A stretch of DNA of 36,226 bases, taken from the NCBI RefSeq assembly GCF_002564465.1, contig NZ_NUUX01000005.1:197524-233749 (forward strand). Reading direction: 5' to 3'. The stretch's first letter is position 1, and each line of letters starts with the position of its first letter. This DNA comes from Bacillus sp. AFS088145. Lineage in GTDB: Bacteria > Bacillota > Bacilli > Bacillales > Bacillaceae_G. The notes below the pieces were generated by a model that saw only the letters and a list, made by a program, of their open reading frames with translations, was not told the origin of the DNA and ran no database searches. Both the position numbers and the translations under genes were made by a program. Of this stretch, positions 32,434-36,226 are shown in pieces.

Positions 32434-34848
32434 ATGTTTGTATCAACAAAATGGTTACAAGAATACGTTGATTTAAGTGGTGTTACACCAGACGAGCTTG
32501 CAAAATTAATAACAAAAGCAGGTATTGAAGTGGAAGGTGTTAATCATCTTTCAGAAGGAATTAAAAATGTTGTTGTTGGTTATGTAATGGAACGTGAACA
32601 ACATCCAGAGGCAGATAAATTATCAAAATGTACTGTTGATGTCGGAGAAGAGCAACCAGTACAAATTATTTGTGGCGCACCGAATGTTGCTAAGGGTCAA
32701 AAAGTGATCGTGGCAAAGGTAGGCGCTGTTTTACCGGGGAATTTCAAAATTAAAAAAGCAAAATTACGTGGAGAAGTTTCTGAAGGAATGATTTGCTCTC
32801 TTCAAGAATTAGGAATTGAAGGCAAAGTAGTTGCAAAAGAATTCTCAAATGGCATTTTTGTTTTACCAAGTGATGCTGAAGTAGGAGCAGATGCATTAGA
32901 CGTACTATATCGTGATGATGCAGTATTAGAACTTGGATTAACACCAAACCGAGCTGATTGCTTAAATATGATTGGTGTTGCCTATGAGGTAGCTGCAATT
33001 TTAGATCGCGACGTGAAACTTCCAGCGATTAGCGATCAATCAGCAACAACTGCTGATTATGTTTCAGTTTCAATTGAATCAAAAGAAGATGCACCATACT
33101 ATAGTGCTAAATTAGTGAAAGGTGTAAAAATTGGTCCTTCTCCATTATGGATGCAAGCTCGTTTAATGAGTGCTGGTATTCGTCCGATTAATAATGTAGT
33201 TGATATTACGAATTATATTTTAATTGAATATGGTCAACCATTACACGCGTTTGATTTTAATAAATTAAATAGTAATCAAATTATCGTTCGTCTTGCGAAA
33301 GAAAACGAAAAGATTGTTACACTTGATGGTGAAGAGCGCACATTACAGCCACATAATTTAGTAATCGCAACAGAGAAAGAAGCGGTAGCAGTTGCAGGTG
33401 TAATGGGCGGTCAAAGTACTGAGGTTGATGTTGAAACTGTAGACGTTTTAATTGAATCAGCTGTTTTCAGAGGTCAAAGTGTTCGCCAAACTTCAAAAGA
33501 CCTAGGCTTACGTAGTGATTCAAGTGCTCGTTTTGAAAAAGGTATTGATGCTTCTCGTACATTCCCTGCTTCTGAACGTGCTGCTCAGTTAATGGTTGAA
33601 CTAGCTGGTGGAACAATTGTAGAAGGTACTGTAATTGCCGACAATTTAGTTGAAGATGCTAAAAAAGTATCAGTTTCTGTAAGTAAGATTAATGGTGTAC
33701 TTGGTACATCAATTGATGCTGAAACAGTAAAAGATATTTTCCGTCGATTAAGATTAGAAGCTACCGGGAATGGCGAAGTATTTACTGTTACTGTTCCAAG
33801 TCGTCGTGGTGATCTTTCAATAGAAGAAGATTTAGTTGAAGAAGTAGGAAGACTATATGGCTATGATCATATTCCTGCTACTTTACCAACAGGTGTAGCT
33901 AGTCGTGGACAATTAACACCTTATCAAGCAAAACGTAGAAAAATTCGTCAGTATTTACAGCATGCAGGTCTTTACGAAGCTGTTACGTATTCTCTAACAA
34001 GCAATAATAAAGTAAAACGCTTTGCACTTGAAACAGTAGATGCAGAACCTGTACGTTTAGCATTACCTATGAGTGAAGAACGCAGTGAGTTACGTTTCAG
34101 TTTAGTACCACATTTATTAGATGCTATTGCATATAATGTTGCACGTAAAGAAGAAAATGTTCAACTATTTGAAACTGGCTCTGTATTCTTAACAAAGGAA
34201 AACAACGATTTACCACATGAAGAAGAATATTTAGCTGGCGCGTTAACTGGTTTATGGTTACAACATGCTTGGCAGGGCGAGAAAAAAGCTGTGGATTTCT
34301 ATGTTGTAAAAGGTATTTTAGACGGTTTATTTACTGAATTAGGTTTATCAAATAAAATAACTTATCTTGCTGCTAAGAAAGAAGAATTACACCCAGGACG
34401 TACTGCAAGTATTTTATTAAACGGAGAAGAAATTGGTTTTATCGGTCAAGTTCATCCTGTTACTCAAAAAGAGTGGGATCTTAAAGAAACATATGTATTC
34501 CAATTATCTCTTGAAAAGCTATTAAATACTGAATTTGATGATATTTTATACAATGCAATTCCTCGTTTCCCATCAATGAACCGAGATATGGCATTAGTAG
34601 TTGATTCAAAAGTATTTGCTGGTGATATTCTAACTACAATTCGTTCAACTGGTGGAAGACTTCTAAAGGATGCTACAATCTTTGATTTATACGAAGGTGA
34701 TAAGATGGAAGCTGGTAAAAAATCAGTTGCCTTCTCATTAACATATTTCGATCCAGAACGTACTTTAACGGATGAAGAAGTAACTAAAGCTCATTCAAAA
34801 GTTTTAAAAGCTGTAGAAGAAACACATAATGCTCAATTACGTGGGTAA
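32434..34848 (+). CDS. pheT: Phenylalanyl-tRNA synthetase beta subunit
   Basis: The 804-residue beta subunit matches B. subtilis PheT. Domains in order are a tRNA-binding OB fold (about 40-150, [20 protein letters not shown]), the B3/B4 editing domain (about 210-390, [25 protein letters not shown]), B5 (about 405-480), the class II-like core (about 490-690) and the C-terminal ferredoxin-fold anticodon-binding domain (about 710-804, [14 protein letters not shown]). AGGAGGGG precedes the ATG. It is co-transcribed with pheS and followed by a strong terminator. Confidence 0.97.
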   Translation: MFVSTKWLQEYVDLSGVTPDELAKLITKAGIEVEGVNHLSEGIKNVVVGYVMEREQHPEADKLSKCTVDVGEEQPVQIICGAPNVAKGQKVIVAKVGAVLPGNFKIKKAKLRGEVSEGMICSLQELGIEGKVVAKEFSNGIFVLPSDAEVGADALDVLYRDDAVLELGLTPNRADCLNMIGVAYEVAAILDRDVKLPAISDQSATTADYVSVSIESKEDAPYYSAKLVKGVKIGPSPLWMQARLMSAGIRPINNVVDITNYILIEYGQPLHAFDFNKLNSNQIIVRLAKENEKIVTLDGEERTLQPHNLVIATEKEAVAVAGVMGGQSTEVDVETVDVLIESAVFRGQSVRQTSKDLGLRSDSSARFEKGIDASRTFPASERAAQLMVELAGGTIVEGTVIADNLVEDAKKVSVSVSKINGVLGTSIDAETVKDIFRRLRLEATGNGEVFTVTVPSRRGDLSIEEDLVEEVGRLYGYDHIPATLPTGVASRGQLTPYQAKRRKIRQYLQHAGLYEAVTYSLTSNNKVKRFALETVDAEPVRLALPMSEERSELRFSLVPHLLDAIAYNVARKEENVQLFETGSVFLTKENNDLPHEEEYLAGALTGLWLQHAWQGEKKAVDFYVVKGILDGLFTELGLSNKITYLAAKKEELHPGRTASILLNGEEIGFIGQVHPVTQKEWDLKETYVFQLSLEKLLNTEFDDILYNAIPRFPSMNRDMALVVDSKVFAGDILTTIRSTGGRLLKDATIFDLYEGDKMEAGKKSVAFSLTYFDPERTLTDEEVTKAHSKVLKAVEETHNAQLRG

Positions 34849-34870
34849 ATAATTATAATAATCGCATTGA

Positions 34871-34909
34871 AAAAAACCAAGTTCTTTTTTAAAGAATTTG
34901 GTTTTTTTT
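34871..34909 (+). terminator. Terminator after pheT
   Basis: A 17-pair stem (34871-34887 with 34891-34907, one G-U) has a 3-base loop and a T-run. Confidence 0.85.
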
Positions 34910-35010
34910 GCTGGTGTCGCTACTGGTGCAGGTATACCAGGATTTGCCTATTTTTTTATACAACTGTTCAAAATTTAGATGCAGGTGATGCAGTAAGATT
35001 ACCTTTTCAA
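34910..35010 (+). pseudogene. Fragment of a collagen-like/BclA-type gene, plus strand
   Basis: Frame from 34910 reads AGVATGAGIPGFAYFF. At the seven-T run (34951-34957) the sense continues one frame over as YTTVQNLDAGDAVRLPFQ. Joined, this resembles the segment after the Gly-X-Y repeats of Bacillus exosporium collagen-like proteins, where a GxGIPGFAY-type stretch leads into the C-terminal beta domain. There is no start, no ribosome site, and a probable one-base indel. The family link is from memory. It directly abuts the pheT terminator. Confidence 0.4.
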
Positions 35011-35029
35011 ATAATAAAAATAAAAATTA

Positions 35030-35090
35030 AAAAACCCTTCAAAGTAGACTGGTATAACTTTTAAATGTCTACAATCGAAGGGTTTTTAAT
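35030..35090. terminator. Bidirectional hairpin terminator between two gene remnants
   Basis: AAAAACCCTTC (35030-35040) pairs with GAAGGGTTTTT (35077-35087), with inner GTAGAC/GTCTAC. In the minus direction it lies just past the stop of the remnant at 35135, as if it were that gene's old terminator. Confidence 0.75.
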
Positions 35091-35134
35091 CAGATAATTA
35101 AGGGAATATCAATAATCACACTCTTATTGAATCA

Positions 35135-35358
35135 CTAAATATCTAGTCTAACGATGTTTAGTGCAGCACTGTTTACCATTGCACCATCAACACTGTTTGC
35201 TAAATGGTCTGGAGTAGCACCAATATTTCTAAGTTTGAATTGTTCACCAGCTGTGAAATACCCATATTTCTAAAAATCACACTGTAGTTAATTAAATAGT
35301 CTCCGGTGCTCATTACTGTAATTGTAGTTCCACCAATTAGGGCGAAACATAAATTCAA
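35135..35358 (-). pseudogene. Frameshifted BclA-like C-terminal domain, minus strand
   Basis: On the minus strand one frame reads FALIGGTTITVMSTGDYLIN then YSVIFRNMGIS. After a frameshift at about 35253-35255 a second frame reads AGEQFKLRNIGATPDHL and ends ALNIVRLDI, then TAG. This is the TNF/C1q-like C-terminal domain found after collagen repeats in Bacillus exosporium proteins, which characteristically close with a short hydrophobic strand such as NIVRL. An in-frame TAA at 35359-35361 bounds it upstream, and there is no start codon or ribosome site. It is a clear dead remnant, inverted relative to the live gene at 35529. Confidence 0.75.
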
Positions 35359-35402
35359 TTATTCTGGATTGTAAAAAACATTTAATTTTTTGAACGGGAA
35401 TT

Positions 35403-35418
35403 ATTATTTCGAAATAAT
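35403..35418. promoter_or_regulatory. Perfect 16-bp palindrome upstream of the collagen-like gene
   Basis: ATTATTTCGAAATAAT is a perfect inverted repeat, extended on both sides by further pairing with one wobble. It lies about 60 bases before the predicted promoter. It could be an operator or the trace of an old promoter region; no regulator can be named. Confidence 0.35.
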
Positions 35419-35464
35419 GATTAATTTGTACCAGTTTTTTGACTCATTTTTTTGATAATAATGA

Positions 35465-35491
35465 ACCATTTTGTCCTTTTTCTATACAATA
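35465..35491 (+). promoter_or_regulatory. Possible sigma-K promoter of the collagen-like gene
   Basis: AC (35465-35466), 16 bases, TATACAATA (35483-35491) against the sigma-K pattern AC-N16-CATANNNTA, with one mismatch. Late mother-cell expression is expected for exosporium genes. It is about 38 bases before the start codon. Confidence 0.4.
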
Positions 35492-35528
35492 AATTGTACA
35501 ATTAAAATTTTTTGAGAGGTGTATTTTT

Positions 35529-36226
35529 TTGCCACTACCACCAATTCCACCACTACCACAACAACCATCAGAAGAACCAAATCAACCAGATACTACACAA
35601 AGCACAGATCAATCAGAGTTATTCCAACAAATTTCTACATTCCTTCCAAGACCAGTAATGGGTCCAACAGGTCCAACAGGAGCAACGGGTCCAAGAGGTC
35701 CTGAAGGTCAACAAGGTCCTCGTGGAGAAAGAGGTAAACGAGGAAAAGAAGGGGAAGAAGGAGACAGAGGTCCAAGAGGTCATATGGGTCCAATGGGTCC
35801 AATGGGACCAGCAGGAACTCCGGGTACTGCAGGAGCAACAGGAGCAACAGGAGCAACAGGTCCAGCGGGAGCAACAGGTCCTTCAGGTGGCCCAGCAGGC
35901 CCAGCAGGAGCAACAGGCCCAGCGGGAGCAACAGGTCCAGCGGGAGCAACAGGCCCAGCAGGAACACCGGGCGCACCAGGAGCAACAGGTCCACAAGGAA
36001 TCCCAGGTCCAGTAGGCCCAACAGGCTCAGCAGGTCCAGCAGGAATTCCAGGTCCAACAGGTCCAGCAGGTCCACAAGGAACACCAGGTCCACAAGGAGC
36101 AACAGGTCCAGCAGGAATACCAGGCCCAGCAGGAGCAACAGGCCCAGCAGGAACACCGGGCGCACCAGGAGCGACAGGCCCAGCAGGAGCAACAGGCCCA
36201 GCAGGGACACCGGGCGCACCAGGAGC
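35529..36226 (+). CDS. Collagen-like exosporium protein (BclA-type), N-terminal part
   Basis: An open frame from a TTG codon, 9 bases behind GAGAGG, runs to the window end without stop (232 codons). The N-terminus [17 protein letters not shown] contains LPPIPP, the core of the exosporium targeting motif of BclA-family proteins. A short acidic linker and [13 protein letters not shown] lead into Gly-X-Y triplets from residue 45. The first triplets are charged ([16 protein letters not shown]) and later ones are GPA/GAT/GTP/GAP. One extra glycine at residue 120 breaks the register. Thr-rich triplets are probable O-glycosylation sites. The C-terminal domain lies outside the window. A glycoprotein of the outer spore layer is the likely product. 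Confidence 0.88.
   Translation, partial: MPLPPIPPLPQQPSEEPNQPDTTQSTDQSELFQQISTFLPRPVMGPTGPTGATGPRGPEGQQGPRGERGKRGKEGEEGDRGPRGHMGPMGPMGPAGTPGTAGATGATGATGPAGATGPSGGPAGPAGATGPAGATGPAGATGPAGTPGAPGATGPQGIPGPVGPTGSAGPAGIPGPTGPAGPQGTPGPQGATGPAGIPGPAGATGPAGTPGAPGATGPAGATGPAGTPGAPG

Noticed and set aside
34867-35064. 65-residue plus-strand frame after pheT
   Set aside because: Begins inside the pheT terminator and has no ribosome site. Only part of it reflects the decayed collagen-like segment, in a shifted frame.
35722-36015. 97-residue Gln/Glu-rich plus-strand frame
   Set aside because: An alternate frame of the collagen repeat; its composition comes only from the repeated codons.
35635-36219. 194-residue minus-strand open frame rich in Leu
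   Set aside because: It is the antisense of the Gly-Pro-rich collagen repeat; GC-rich triplet repeats give Leu-rich antisense frames without stops. No ribosome site.
1-36226. CRISPR array, prophage, integrase or rRNA/tRNA genes
   Set aside because: No direct-repeat/spacer series, phage structural or integrase gene, or tRNA/rRNA sequence was seen on either strand.

Overview
The window comes from the chromosome of a low-GC, spore-forming member of the Bacillaceae. Three things point there: the conserved Bacillus gene order, the spore genes (sspI, ytxC, ytaF, ytvI-type) and a collagen-like exosporium-type gene at the right edge. I cannot name the species. The combination of bacterial nitric oxide synthase with a BclA-like protein fits a B. 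cereus-like or Gottfriedia-like lineage, but that is inference.

Layout. 1-150 holds the end of a dispersed Bacillus intergenic repeat and a bidirectional terminator. 150-5575 carries ytvI (minus strand), a DUF441 membrane gene and the TCA genes citZ-icd-mdh. 5587-6912 has an unidentified 154-aa gene and a MaoC-like hot-dog protein. 7058-9533 is the phosphate two-component system phoP-phoR. 9534-10290 contains a possible short transcript, structured repeat copy A and a DUF4177 gene. 10321-16286 is polA-mutM-ytaF-coaE-gapB (DNA repair, CoA synthesis, gluconeogenesis). 16780-21323 is speD, nrdR-dnaB-dnaI (primosome loading) and ytxC. 21405-22825 is the translation operon infC-rpmI-rplT with its L20-type leader. 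22826-24979 holds repeat copy B, a metallo-beta-lactamase-fold gene and nos. 25118-26274 is an M42 aminopeptidase. 26869-29815 is a two-gene glycine-betaine transporter of the OpuA type with fused permease and binding domains. 29886-34848 is sspI, a SpoU/TrmH-type rRNA methyltransferase and pheS-pheT behind a Phe T-box. 34849-36226 contains two decayed pieces of a collagen-like/BclA-type gene in opposite orientation, followed by a live collagen-like gene that starts with TTG and runs off the window.

How the genes work together. Most of the region is housekeeping, and the regulatory sites visible fit it. There is a cre-like site over the citZ promoter and two CcpN-like boxes at gapB (carbon flux), an L20 leader plus an AUU start for infC (translation autoregulation), and a UUC-specifier T-box for PheRS. 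The less ordinary parts are the two-copy structured repeat with compensatory base changes, the exosporium locus with gene remnants that look like one gene broken by an inversion, and several leader regions (speD, opuA) that no recognised family explains. I found no convincing wholly new multi-gene system.
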